The notes beneath the pieces were generated by a model. That model worked only from the letters and a program-made list of their open reading frames with translations. It did not search any database and was not told the origin of the DNA. Made by a program: the position numbers and the translations under genes. From Rhodococcus sp. G-MC3 (GTDB lineage: Bacteria > Actinomycetota > Actinomycetes > Mycobacteriales > Mycobacteriaceae): DNA of 64,000 bases. The stretch is from contig NZ_JASISW010000003.1 in assembly GCF_030063335.1 (NCBI RefSeq), forward strand, positions 62,001-126,000, in the 5' to 3' direction. Within the stretch, counting starts at the first letter, position 1. Each line of letters begins with the position of its first letter. Shown piece after piece: positions 34,948 to 43,068 of the stretch.

Positions 34948-35779
34948 TCGGCGGACCGCACCTCGTCGATGCGTCCAGCACGCAGCCGGCGTAGACGAGC
35001 GCTTGCGCGGGGCGTTCGGTGCCGACCCCACGATGGGCCGAAAACCACGAGGTTTTTCTCGACGCAGAGCCAGTTCTGGCATCCGAGATGAGGTGCCTCG
35101 CAGCGAACCGAGAGCTAGAGATCGGCGCCATCGACGTCAAGCCCGCGACGGAGCTCGCGACATGGTCGAAGCGAGAGCTCCGCGACCATTTGGACGAGTC
35201 GTCTTCCGGTAGCCCGCGCCGTTCCAATGAACTTGATGTCGATGCGCTGGGAATCGGCTCGGCTATGATCGCGACTGCGTATATGCAAAAGGCAGCAGGA
35301 GCAGTCGCCGTTCTCGATGCCCGGGAAGGGGTATTCCGGCGGCGCGAACGTGACCGCCGGCACGACGTCGAACCGGTTTTCGGCTGACGAAAGAACGTCT
35401 CTTGGTAGCCCCCGAAATCCCCTCCGGGATGGGCTGAAACCTACGCCTACACTGCAAGACTCTTATGTAAGGTCCTGAAGTCTCAGGGCTACTCTTCAAA
35501 ACCAATTGTCGCAGAACCACTTTCGGGCCCTGTGTCGTTGCAGTGTATAGATTTCTTACAATCGGCGCCGAACCTGCAGCCGATTGCTGAACGGTTTCGG
35601 TGCCCGATTCTCACGGCAAACAGGCCCGACGGCAGCGCTGTATGCCATCGGGCCATCGATGCCTGCACTGATTTCATCCCGTCGTTCTGCGCGGTCCAGG
35701 ATCCACGACACGCGACCTAATCCCGCCCGTACATGTCGGTGACACTTCTAGGTCCGGTAGACCGTCCGACGGGACTTCC
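34948..35779. other. Degenerate intergenic stretch with gene relics
   Basis: No intact gene is visible in these 830 bases. The best relic is on the plus strand at about 35232-35467: LDVDALGIGSAMIATAYMQ then VAVLDAREG, which resembles the FAD-binding start of a phytoene-desaturase-like or related oxidoreductase. After a frame change it continues as YSGGANVTAGTTSNRF and stops. Codon use and frame continuity break down elsewhere. The base composition falls in GC near 35,450-35,560. I read this as the scar of deletions that also removed the end of the FAD monooxygenase. Confidence 0.45.
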
Positions 35780-36715
35780 TCAACTAAGTGAGAGGACGGT
35801 CTTGCCCGCGAGTCGCCCCGCCGCCGCGTCCTCGTGGACCGCGCGCAGCTGGTGGAGGGGGCGTCGGTCGGCGATGTCGAGCACGAGGCGGCCTTGATCG
35901 ATGTGGGCGACGAGGTCTGCCAAGTGCTCACCGCTGGGCGTCACCCACACGTTCGCCGACCGGGTGGACCGTTGGTCGTCGGTCGGAATGGCTCCGGCTG
36001 AGCTGACCGCGATTCCGCCGTCGGCGACGAACGCGGTCAGCTTCGCGAGATCTTCCGGTGCCAGGCGGACGTGGTTGATCACCACCTCGAACGGCCCGCC
36101 GACTACATCCGGCTTGGCATCGAGATTGAGGGGGGCCACGACGTTCAATGCCCCGCGGGCGCGAAGTCGATCGGCGTGCTGCGGACCATCGACAGCAGTC
36201 ACCGCGGCGCCGGCACCTGCGGCGAGTTGCACTACGAGGCTGCCGACGGCACCCCCGGCACCGTTGACGAGCACGGTCTGGCCTGCGCTGATACCGCCGA
36301 GCTCGATTACGGCCTGACGCGCTGCAAGTCCGGTGAGGGGCAGCGCCGCCGCATCCGTGAGCGGTATCGTGCTCGGCGCAGCGGTGATGTGGTTGGCCGC
36401 GATTACCGCGAACTCTGCGGCACCGCCGTGCGCGTCGAGCGGGAACATGCCGACAACGGAATTTCCGACTCGAAAGCCGTCGACATCGTTGCCGAGCTCC
36501 ACGACGGTGCCCGCGACGTCCAGTCCCGGTGTGATCGGAAGCGGTGTGGGAATCGCCTCCGCCAACAGTCCGAGTCGGATGTGGTCGTCGACAGGGTTGA
36601 ACGATGTCGCGGCGACTTGGACGAGCACCTCGCCCGGACCCGGGATGGGCCGGTTCACTGTCTCTTCGCGAAGAACGTCGGTTCCCCCGAACTCGTGATA
36701 GCGGATGGCTTTCAT
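35780..36715 (-). CDS. NADPH:quinone oxidoreductase-like MDR protein
   Basis: A 311-residue zinc-free member of the medium-chain dehydrogenase superfamily. The N-terminal domain has MKAIRYHEFGGTDVL and PGLDVAGTV. The NADPH motif is NGAGGAVG near residue 150. No zinc-binding Cys pattern is present, as expected for quinone oxidoreductases. It is divergent from the MarR gene across 122 bases containing two perfect palindromes, so it is the probable target of that regulator. Roles in quinone or reactive carbonyl detoxification are typical. Confidence 0.86.
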   Translation of the reverse strand: MKAIRYHEFGGTDVLREETVNRPIPGPGEVLVQVAATSFNPVDDHIRLGLLAEAIPTPLPITPGLDVAGTVVELGNDVDGFRVGNSVVGMFPLDAHGGAAEFAVIAANHITAAPSTIPLTDAAALPLTGLAARQAVIELGGISAGQTVLVNGAGGAVGSLVVQLAAGAGAAVTAVDGPQHADRLRARGALNVVAPLNLDAKPDVVGGPFEVVINHVRLAPEDLAKLTAFVADGGIAVSSAGAIPTDDQRSTRSANVWVTPSGEHLADLVAHIDQGRLVLDIADRRPLHQLRAVHEDAAAGRLAGKTVLSLS

Positions 36716-36753
36716 GTGACTCCTCGAAATTGTGTGGATCGGTACCTATAACC

Positions 36754-36804
36754 CTGAGTTGCCTAGGCAACTCAGAACAGCATTGCTAACTTGCCTAGGC
36801 AAGT
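36754..36804. promoter_or_regulatory. Twin perfect MarR-type palindromes
   Basis: A 22-base perfect palindrome (36754-36775) and a 16-base one, ACTTGCCTAGGCAAGT (36789-36804), share the core TTGCCTAGGCAA. Their centres are 32 bp apart, about three helical turns. They lie in the divergent gap between the quinone oxidoreductase and the MarR gene, 34 bases from the MarR start. The core resembles operators of YodB/HypR-like or other redox-sensing MarR/DUF24 regulators only in symmetry, so the regulator is inferred from position. Confidence 0.75.
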
Positions 36805-36837
36805 CAAGCCGGCCGACTGGAGGTACGCTCGCATGCC

Positions 36838-37311
36838 ATGACAACTTCCCCTCGATGGCTCGACGATGATCAGCAGGTCGTCTGGCAAGATCTGCTCTCG
36901 ATCATCATCGGGCTGCCCGCGCTGCTGGATCAGCAACTGGAGCGCGACTCGGGCACCTCGAACTTCGAATACAGCGTTCTTGCCCGTCTCTCGATGACGG
37001 ACGAGCGCACGATGAGGCTCAGCGACCTCGCGACCCTGTGCGACTGCACTCAGCCGCGCCTGTCTAAGGTGATGGCGCGCTTCGAGCGCAACGAATGGGT
37101 TCGTCGCTACTCCGACCCGGGCAACGGTCGGTACACGCTCGCTACGCTGACCGACGCCGGGATGCGCAAGGTTGTCGACAGCGCACCAGGCCATGTTGAT
37201 CGCGTGAACGAGTTGGTGTTCGATCGGCTCACCGCGGCGCAGCAGCGCAACCTCGGTGCGGCGCTGGCCCGGATCGCAGGCACGGTACGGGAACAGCTCG
37301 GCCACCACTGA
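36838..37311 (+). CDS. MarR-family transcriptional regulator
   Basis: A 157-residue winged-helix protein. The recognition region reads MRLSDLATLCDCTQPRLSKVMARFE and the wing YSDPGNGRYTLATLTDAG. A CDC pair within the recognition helix region (near residue 68-70) could be redox-sensitive, which would suit control of a quinone oxidoreductase. It probably binds the TTGCCTAGGCAA palindromes and represses both divergent genes. Confidence 0.85.
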   Translation: MTTSPRWLDDDQQVVWQDLLSIIIGLPALLDQQLERDSGTSNFEYSVLARLSMTDERTMRLSDLATLCDCTQPRLSKVMARFERNEWVRRYSDPGNGRYTLATLTDAGMRKVVDSAPGHVDRVNELVFDRLTAAQQRNLGAALARIAGTVREQLGHH

Positions 37312-37582
37312 CGAGGACTGCATCAGGTCGAAGCCAGCCTGGAACTCTGTGGGAAGGGGAACCGGCGGCTCGAAGAATGTCAGCAGAGATCACGGCCTTC
37401 ACCACCGAATTTGCGGCTCGCGCGTGCCGTCACCGATGAGACGCGCCGGCAGCGGTTCGGCCGAACGAACGGTCTGGCTCCACGGGCACGGTGGCGCCGT
37501 CGGTACTACCAAATTGACAGACACGACGACATCCACCACTGCAATTTCAGTCTGATAAGTCAATAACCGGTACGGCATTGCC

Positions 37583-38245
37583 ATGGCACGCCCACGCAAG
37601 TTTATCGAAGCGGATGTCGTCGCTCTCGCGGGTTCGCAATTCATGGCCACCGGTTACGGTGGAACTACTCTCGACGATCTCGTGAAAGTGACCGGACTGG
37701 GGAAGCGGAGCCGCAACAACACGTTCGGGGCAAGCGAGAACAGTTCTTGAAAGCACTCACGGCCGAGTCCGCCGATGCGGTGGCGGCGGTCGACGAGGCA
37801 TTGGCGAATGCCGAGTTGACCCGATCGAGCGGATTCGCGCTCAGATGCTGAAACTGGCGGGCGCGTTGAGCAGTGAACACGAGGTCGGCTCACTCTTCAT
37901 CACCGCCACCGTGGAGATGGTGCAGTGCGATTCGGATGTCGCTGGCACGGCTTACGCCGCCTACGAGGCATTGCGTGAGACCTATCGTCGCTGCATAGGC
38001 GATGCGCAAGAGTCTTCTGAGGTGGCCCGGGAGTCGACGCGGGATCGCTGGCCGCCTTCTTCGTTGCAATGACCCGTGGCATGGAGGTTTTGGGAAATGC
38101 AGGCGTCGACAGGATTGAGCTCACCGGTATCGCGATCGCCTCTTTGCGCGTGTTGCTTACGGACGTAAGGTTAGGGCCGAAATCCCAGCTGTCGCCGCGC
38201 AGCAACGCGCTGAGTCGAGTACCGGTCGGACGCGTAAGCGTATGA
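37583..38245 (+). pseudogene. TetR-family regulator with three frameshifts
   Basis: ATG 37583 opens a TetR DNA-binding domain (MARPRKFIEADVVAL, GYGGTTLDDLVKVTGLGK). The frame breaks near 37725, resumes as KREQFLKALTAESADAV, breaks again near 37820, and resumes as ERIRAQMLKLAGALSSEH. It breaks a third time near 38020 and ends as LAAFFVAMTRGMEVLGNAG up to the TGA at 38243-38245. Reassembled length is about 220 residues, normal for the family. Three separate indels make true decay more likely than sequencing error here. Confidence 0.75.
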
Positions 38246-38537
38246 GCACGAACACTGCTCAGCACTGCTGGTTACTGGAAAGTTCATAAATCCTGAGCCG
38301 GCTGGTCGACCAGACGGACAAGTCCCATTCAGGGGGTGGCTCGACTCGGTGATGCAATGAACGCGAGAGACGAGCAGGTGGACGGCACTGGTGCAGTTCA
38401 GAAGAATTTTCGAATCGATCAGCGGCTTTTACACGAAACGGGGATATTCGCGCGAGCTGCGGACAACCAATCGACTAGTCGACATAAGGAATTCAGTATC
38501 GGTGGTGAACCGCCGGCTCGTTATTGACTTGATGTCA
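38246..38537. other. Non-coding stretch between tetR relic and IS scrap
   Basis: I see no gene in these 290 bases. A perfect 12-base palindrome CTGGTCGACCAG lies near 38304-38315. The IS insertion probably removed or separated the original promoter region of the sigma gene. Confidence 0.3.
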
Positions 38538-38660
38538 GGTCTTCCTGACGTTGCGGTAACTGCACGTTTCACGCCAATCGAGCAGGTGATGGTTGACGAA
38601 CTCGCTGTCGTTGTCGGAGTCGACACAGATCAAGGGGAACTGCAGGATCTGAACCGCACC
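38538..38660 (-). mobile_element. IS481-like integrase-core transposase scrap
   Basis: On the minus strand, 38660 down to the TGA at 38538-38540 reads VQILQFPLICVDSDNDSEF followed by VNHHLLDW. This matches the DDE segment around the second catalytic Asp of IS481/IS3-type transposases (DSDNGSEFINHHLL). It then stops after about 14 further residues. No ends, inverted repeats or other transposase domains are visible, so it is a remnant. It ends only 20 bases before the sigma gene. Confidence 0.65.
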
Positions 38661-38679
38661 GGCGAGTCCGGAGCTTGTT

Positions 38680-39672
38680 ATGGTGTGGTTCATGCGCGGA
38701 GTCGGCAGAGCGGATACCTCGCTGGGGGATGCTGGTGCTATTGCTGCCCTGAAGAGTCACGACGACGTCGGTGTCCGTCAACTGGTGGAGGCGTGGACCC
38801 CCAGCATGTTGCGCCTGGCCCGCGAGTACGTGTCAAGTGATGCCTCGGCGGAAGATGCAGTGCAAGACGCGTGGATTACTGTGCTCTGTCAAATCGAACG
38901 CTTCGAGCGTCGTAGCGCGCTGCGTACATGGGTGCTGGGGATTGCCATCAACACTGCCCGTCGCGCGGCAGGACGGGAACGCCGCACCATTCCGTTTTCC
39001 GCGATCCAGAGAGCGGAGCGCGATGACGAAGCTCCTGCTGTCGATCCTGCACGCTTTGATACGCGAACCGGGCACTGGGCGTCGCCGCTGCCGCGGTGGG
39101 ATCTGCTGCCCGAGGAGCAGTTGACGTCCGCCGAGTTGCGTGGCGTCATCGACAGTGCCATTGCGGCGCTATCGGCACGTCAACGTGCGGTAATGATCGC
39201 CAGGGACGTGCTGGGCATGTCGACTGACGAAGTCGGCGAGCTATATGGACTTGGCACTGGCAATCAACGGGTACTCCTGCACCGAGCCCGAGGCAAAGTC
39301 AGGGCTGCTGTCGAAACTCACGAGGCGACGAGCACCGAGTATCCGAACACAAAGTCGTTCGAATCGGAGACGGCACGGGAGAGTCGTTCGATAGCGTGGC
39401 CCGGACCACGTCGTGCAGTGCCCGGCGAGAACCTGGTGTGCAGGCAGCTTGTGGAGCTAGTGACCAACTACCTCGACGGGGGCCTCGACAGGGGAATGCG
39501 GGACAGCGTCGAGGATCACCTGGCGGGATGCGGTTCGTGCAGGGGATATGTCGCTCAAGTGCAACGCGTTCTCGACGTCACCGTTGGGATAGTTCCGAAT
39601 GTATCGCCGCAATTGGTCGATCAGCTCACTGCCGCTCTCCGCAACGTGGCTTTCGCACGCACCCATCCCTGA
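38680..39672 (+). CDS. ECF sigma factor fused to a C-terminal zinc-finger anti-sigma-like domain
   Basis: A 330-residue protein. Residues about 20-105 form sigma region 2 (AREYVSSDASAEDAVQDAWITVLCQIERFERRS). Residues about 150-210 form region 4 (LSARQRAVMIARDVLGMSTDEVGELYGL). After a Ser/Glu-rich linker, residues about 254-295 look like a zf-HC2 anti-sigma zinc finger: CRQLVELVTNYLDGG then HLAGCGSC (HxxxCxxC). Such a zinc domain is usually a separate anti-sigma (ZAS) protein. Here it is fused, suggesting self-inhibition relieved by zinc loss or thiol oxidation. The start is ATG 38680 or 38692; no ribosome site is clear. An IS relic lies directly upstream. Confidence 0.8.
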   Translation: MVWFMRGVGRADTSLGDAGAIAALKSHDDVGVRQLVEAWTPSMLRLAREYVSSDASAEDAVQDAWITVLCQIERFERRSALRTWVLGIAINTARRAAGRERRTIPFSAIQRAERDDEAPAVDPARFDTRTGHWASPLPRWDLLPEEQLTSAELRGVIDSAIAALSARQRAVMIARDVLGMSTDEVGELYGLGTGNQRVLLHRARGKVRAAVETHEATSTEYPNTKSFESETARESRSIAWPGPRRAVPGENLVCRQLVELVTNYLDGGLDRGMRDSVEDHLAGCGSCRGYVAQVQRVLDVTVGIVPNVSPQLVDQLTAALRNVAFARTHP

Positions 39673-39718
39673 ATGCGGTTCGGTCCTTCCTCGCAGCCGA
39701 CAAAGAACGCCGCACGAA

Positions 39719-40189
39719 CTAATTCTGCCGGATGGCTTGCAACGACTCAGCGGTGACGAGGAGGGAAGCAGCGAGAAACACGCTGTCTTTGATCAGGAAC
39801 TGGCCCACCATCGATAGTTTCGGGGCGCCGTGGTCTTCTTGCCAGACCCCGGGTGTCGTAAACAAGAAACTCAGGGTTGTGGCAAACATTCCAACTGCTC
39901 CCAACCCGCCGACCACGGTGGCTCTGGGCGCAAGTGGCTTCGCTGCGATCAACGCTCCCAACGCGATCTCGGTAACTCCCACCATCTTTGACAGCTTCTT
40001 CTGACCGAACTTCCTCAGGAAGGGCGCAAACAGTGGACTCGAAGAAACTAAGGGTTGGATATTCGCCACCTCGTAGTCCTCGAACTTCAAAGTGCCGATC
40101 CACATTACATTCATCGCCAGTGCGTAACGCATGGACGAAGCTCCGACCGACTGAAGTACCTGGGCAGTGTCAGTTTGTCTCTTCATCAT
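39719..40189 (-). CDS. DUF417 (YkgB/RclC-like) membrane protein
   Basis: A 156-residue protein with about four hydrophobic segments and the family marks ALAMNVMWIGTLKFEDYEV, SSPLFAPF and TEIALGALIA. E. coli relatives include RclC, induced by reactive chlorine. ATG 40189 has AAGGA 6 bases upstream and is chosen over a longer frame. It is convergent with the sigma factor (46-base gap) and could belong to the same stress response, though nothing links them directly. Confidence 0.8.
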   Translation of the reverse strand: MMKRQTDTAQVLQSVGASSMRYALAMNVMWIGTLKFEDYEVANIQPLVSSSPLFAPFLRKFGQKKLSKMVGVTEIALGALIAAKPLAPRATVVGGLGAVGMFATTLSFLFTTPGVWQEDHGAPKLSMVGQFLIKDSVFLAASLLVTAESLQAIRQN

Positions 40190-40377
40190 TCTGTTCCTTC
40201 GTGAGAGGCCGCGCGGCAGCCGTTGGTGATGCAGACGCCAAGTCGCCGAGGCTGAAAATCGTCTCTGGCGACACGAGGTCTGCAAAAAATGTTGTCAGAA
40301 CTTAGTCCCGCCATCGAGCCGTTCGTTACAGGAATCGACGAAGCAGTTGCGTGCGTCTGCGGGTAGCTTCGCACTCC

Positions 40378-41101
40378 GTGTCTGCGAGACCACCAGCCGC
40401 GCTGCGCGGATACCGTTACGAATGGCAGCTGTTCGCCCGATCGGCGCGATGCGTCCGATTGGCCCGACGCGCTGCCCATTTCGGGGCGCTGGCGTCGGCG
40501 CTGCCGTGGACGGGGTCGATGGAGGCAGTGTTCGCGCGCCGCGACGCGGTCCTGTTGCTGCTCGCCGGTGCAGGTTTGTCGTACACCGCGATCGCAGCCC
40601 TCGACCACACTGCTGTCCCAGCACCTTCGGGTCGATACGTTTCCGGACATGACCGCAGCGCCGGACCGGGCAGGCCCGGTCGCGGTGTCGATCGATGGAT
40701 GGGGACACATGCCGTTCCCACCGTCCTCGATGTCGCCGGCTTCGGTTGCCGACGTGGTGCGCGCACATACGATCGGGCAACCACCCCGACGTACCCCGGG
40801 CCGCATCCCTCCGCCACGCTGCCAGCTCGACAACGATCACGAGTCGACTCTGCCGGCCGCGGTGATCGAGGTGTCGGCCGATCTCGATGCGGGCTACTAC
40901 AGCGCCGGTGTCGCTGCCCGCTGGCGTGCGCACACCGAGTTGGCCGAAATCCCCTCGCTCGTCGACGACGTCGAGGACCGCATCGAACAACTCCTTCGAC
41001 GCACTCTCAATCTGATGGACGACCCGGAGGTCACCGAAAGACGAGCGCGTGCGGCCGATGAGGGGTTGCGGGTTGATCGGCCGTTTCGGGCTGGAGCGTG
41101 A
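40378..41101 (+). pseudogene. Frameshifted gene with weak tyrosine-recombinase resemblance
   Basis: GTG 40378 opens a frame reading ALRGYRYEWQLFA and RRDAVLLLLAGAGLSYTAIAALD, which recalls the SAM-like and catalytic-domain starts of Xer-type recombinases (RDRALLLLLYGAGLRRSEL). Coding character then moves, near 40600, to another frame that runs to TGA 41099-41101 with ELAEIPSLVDDVEDRIEQLLRR. No Arg-His-Tyr catalytic set is visible. I treat it as a broken gene of uncertain family. Its stop overlaps a GTG of the next frame (GTGA, 41098-41101), which may be coincidence. Confidence 0.4.
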
Positions 41102-41103
41102 GC

Positions 41104-41886
41104 ATGGAAGGGCCACAGAAGGGGTGGCGCCGACGGACCAACCCGGTCCACACGATGCTCGACACCGGAACGGATGCGGTGGCCGGGGTTCAGGGCTTTC
41201 CACACGGGATCGGCGGCGCCGACGACGTGGTATCGATGCCATTGCAGTGTTCGACGCAATGGGACGGGCTCGGCCACATCTTCGATCACGGTAAAGCTTG
41301 GAACGGGCGCGCCGCAAACGAAGTCGTGACGTCGCTCGGCGACAGTGTGACCGGCATCGAAACGGTGGCCAACGGCATCGCCGGGCGGGGAGTGCTTCTC
41401 GATGTCGGTCGTCATCTGGGCATCGACGGCGAGCTGCCCGACGGTTTCGCCATCACCACCGAGCATCTTCGGAGCACGATCGAAGCACAGGGAGCCTCCT
41501 CCGAAATCCGTCGTGGAGACCTCGTTCTTGTGCGCACGGGGCAGCTCTCGCGAGCTCGACGGGACGGGTGGGGTGACTACGCGGGCGGTGCGGCGCCGGG
41601 CCTGTCCTTCACCACCGCAGACTGGCTGCACGACAGCGAGATCGCTGCCATCGCGACGGACACGTGGGGTTTCGAAGTGCGGCCCAACGAGTTCGATGAC
41701 GCGTTCCAGCCGCTTCATCAGGTGGCCATCCCCAACATCGGATTGTTCCTCGGAGAAATGTGGGACCTGGATGCATTGGCGTCCGACTGCTCGCAAGACC
41801 ATGTCTACGAGTTCTTTCTGACTGCAGCACCGATACCGGTGACGGGTGCGGTAGGTGCGCCGGTCAATCCGATTGCCGTCAAGTGA
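41104..41886 (+). pseudogene. Cyclase-family (KynB-like) hydrolase lacking its N-terminus
   Basis: The 260 residues match the metal-dependent cyclase family (PF04199): GPQKGWRRRTNPVHTMLD, the metal motif CSTQWDGLGHIF, GRGVLLDVGRH, RRGDLVLVRTGQ, WGDYAGGAAPGL and ATDTWGFEV. Full-length relatives have about 60 more residues before GPQ, with NWGRWG and GTLN. Here the sequence upstream belongs to the recombinase-like frame, so the gene is 5'-truncated at a junction near 41100. The remaining frame is undamaged. It lies next to a LysR gene and an SDR that probably belonged to the same catabolic unit. Confidence 0.7.
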
Positions 41887-41901
41887 CCGGACAATCGATA
41901 C

Positions 41902-42831
41902 CTACGGTGCTTCGGTGGCCAACACCGCAGCACGGACGACCAGGTTGCGCAGGAAAGCATGCTCCGGGTCGCGGTCGTACACCGGATGCCACCACATGGC
42001 CTCGACCAACGGGCCCACGTCCACCGGACACGGGAGGTTCCGCAGGCCGACGTTGAGTGGTAGCAGGTTGACCAACCGCTCCTGCAGCAGTGCGATGCGC
42101 CTACTCCCGGCGATCAAGGACGGCACCGTGAGGAAGCTTTCGGTGATCACCTGCACCGTGGGTTCGATACCCATCTGCCGAAGATGCCGGGCAGCAGGCG
42201 TCGATGCCGTCTGACCGTGATAGACGAGAACCCAAGGCAAGGTTCGTAAATGGAGATCGGTGATCTCGTCCTCGATCTCGGTGTTGTCCGAGGCAAACAC
42301 GATGACCCATCGATCGGTGTAGAGGTCGCGGTGCGGTAGATCGGTGACGAAACCGTGAGGCATCAGCATCAAATCGGCTCCCAGCAGCGATTTGTCCGCC
42401 TGCGCCACCACGTCAGGACTGGTGGGGGCGAACCGGAGTCGAGCGGACGGCGCCGTTTCGCTCATGAGCGTTGCCAGTGTGTCGCCGATGACGCTGATGT
42501 TGTAATCGCTGACGATCAAGCTGAATTCGCGAGTCGAACCAGCTGCGTCGAAATCGGGTTGCGCTGAAAAAACTCGCTCGACGCCGTCGAGTGCAAGGCG
42601 GGTTCGGCTGCGCAAATCGGCTGCAAGGGGAGTCAATCGGTACTCGTTGCCGGCCCGGTAGAGCAGTTCGTCTCCGAAGTGACGACGCAGGCGAGCGAGT
42701 GCAGCCGACAACGCGGGTTGGCTCAGGCCCAACTGCTGCGCGGACTTGGTCACGCTTCGGTTCTGTAGCAGTGCGTCGAGGGACACCAGTAGATTGAGGT
42801 CGAGACTGGCTACGTTGAAAATCTCACGCAT
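41902..42831 (-). CDS. LysR-family transcriptional regulator
   Basis: A 309-residue protein. The winged helix reads LDLNLLVSLDALLQNRSVTKSAQQLGLSQPALSAALARLR and the rest is a periplasmic-binding-like effector domain; it resembles the NodD/NahR/LinR subgroup. ATG 42831 gives the standard length. It converges on the truncated cyclase and is divergent from the SDR at 43069. The 237-base gap contains five degenerate tandem repeats that may be its binding sites. Confidence 0.86.
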   Translation of the reverse strand: MREIFNVASLDLNLLVSLDALLQNRSVTKSAQQLGLSQPALSAALARLRRHFGDELLYRAGNEYRLTPLAADLRSRTRLALDGVERVFSAQPDFDAAGSTREFSLIVSDYNISVIGDTLATLMSETAPSARLRFAPTSPDVVAQADKSLLGADLMLMPHGFVTDLPHRDLYTDRWVIVFASDNTEIEDEITDLHLRTLPWVLVYHGQTASTPAARHLRQMGIEPTVQVITESFLTVPSLIAGSRRIALLQERLVNLLPLNVGLRNLPCPVDVGPLVEAMWWHPVYDRDPEHAFLRNLVVRAAVLATEAP

Positions 42832-42978
42832 GCCCACGACTCCGATTCGATGACGAGGCCGCCGGGTAAGTCCCGCAGCCTCACCAGCATTGCGTACTGG
42901 TTGCTTCAGAGGCAAGCCCGCGCGGGCTGTGCAGTATCGAGGCTGCCACCGGCACCGAGTGACGGCGTCTACGGTGTG

Positions 42979-43053
42979 GAGAAACTCTGTATTCGAGAAA
43001 CTCTGTATTTCGAGAAACACTGATTTTCAAGACACTGATTTTCAAGACACTGG
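42979..43053. repeat. Five degenerate 15-17 bp tandem repeats in a divergent promoter
   Basis: Copies lie at 42979-42994 (GAGAAACTCTGTATTC), 42995-43011 (GAGAAACTCTGTATTTC), 43012-43028 (GAGAAACACTGATTTTC), 43029-43043 (AAGACACTGATTTTC) and 43044-43053 (partial). They are much richer in A and T than the surroundings and occupy the space just before the SDR ribosome site. The unit length is about 1.5 helical turns. They could be LysR binding sites or a slippage product. Confidence 0.75.
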
Positions 43054-43057
43054 ATGT

Positions 43058-43063
43058 GGAGGG
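43058..43063 (+). promoter_or_regulatory. Ribosome binding site that sets a TTG start
   Basis: GGAGGG at 43058-43063 lies 5 bases before TTG 43069 and beyond the in-frame ATG at 43054. It shows that translation of the SDR starts at TTG, giving MTTRERVVLVTGAGSG, rather than at the upstream ATG. Confidence 0.7.
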
Positions 43064-43068
43064 TCGCA

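Noticed and set aside
34823..35227. Minus-strand frame of 134 codons over the monooxygenase scar
   Set aside because: No family resemblance, and it lies partly antisense to the recognised monooxygenase frame.
38304..38315. CTGGTCGACCAG palindrome as an IS end or attachment site
   Set aside because: A single 12-base palindrome without a partner copy or target duplication is not enough evidence.
38391..38840. Plus-strand frame of 149 codons before the sigma gene
   Set aside because: It is the antisense of the IS481 transposase scrap and runs into the sigma gene out of frame.
40295..41317. Long minus-strand open frame of about 340 codons
   Set aside because: Its translation is Arg/Ser-rich shadow sequence with no domain, and it opposes the better plus-strand reading.
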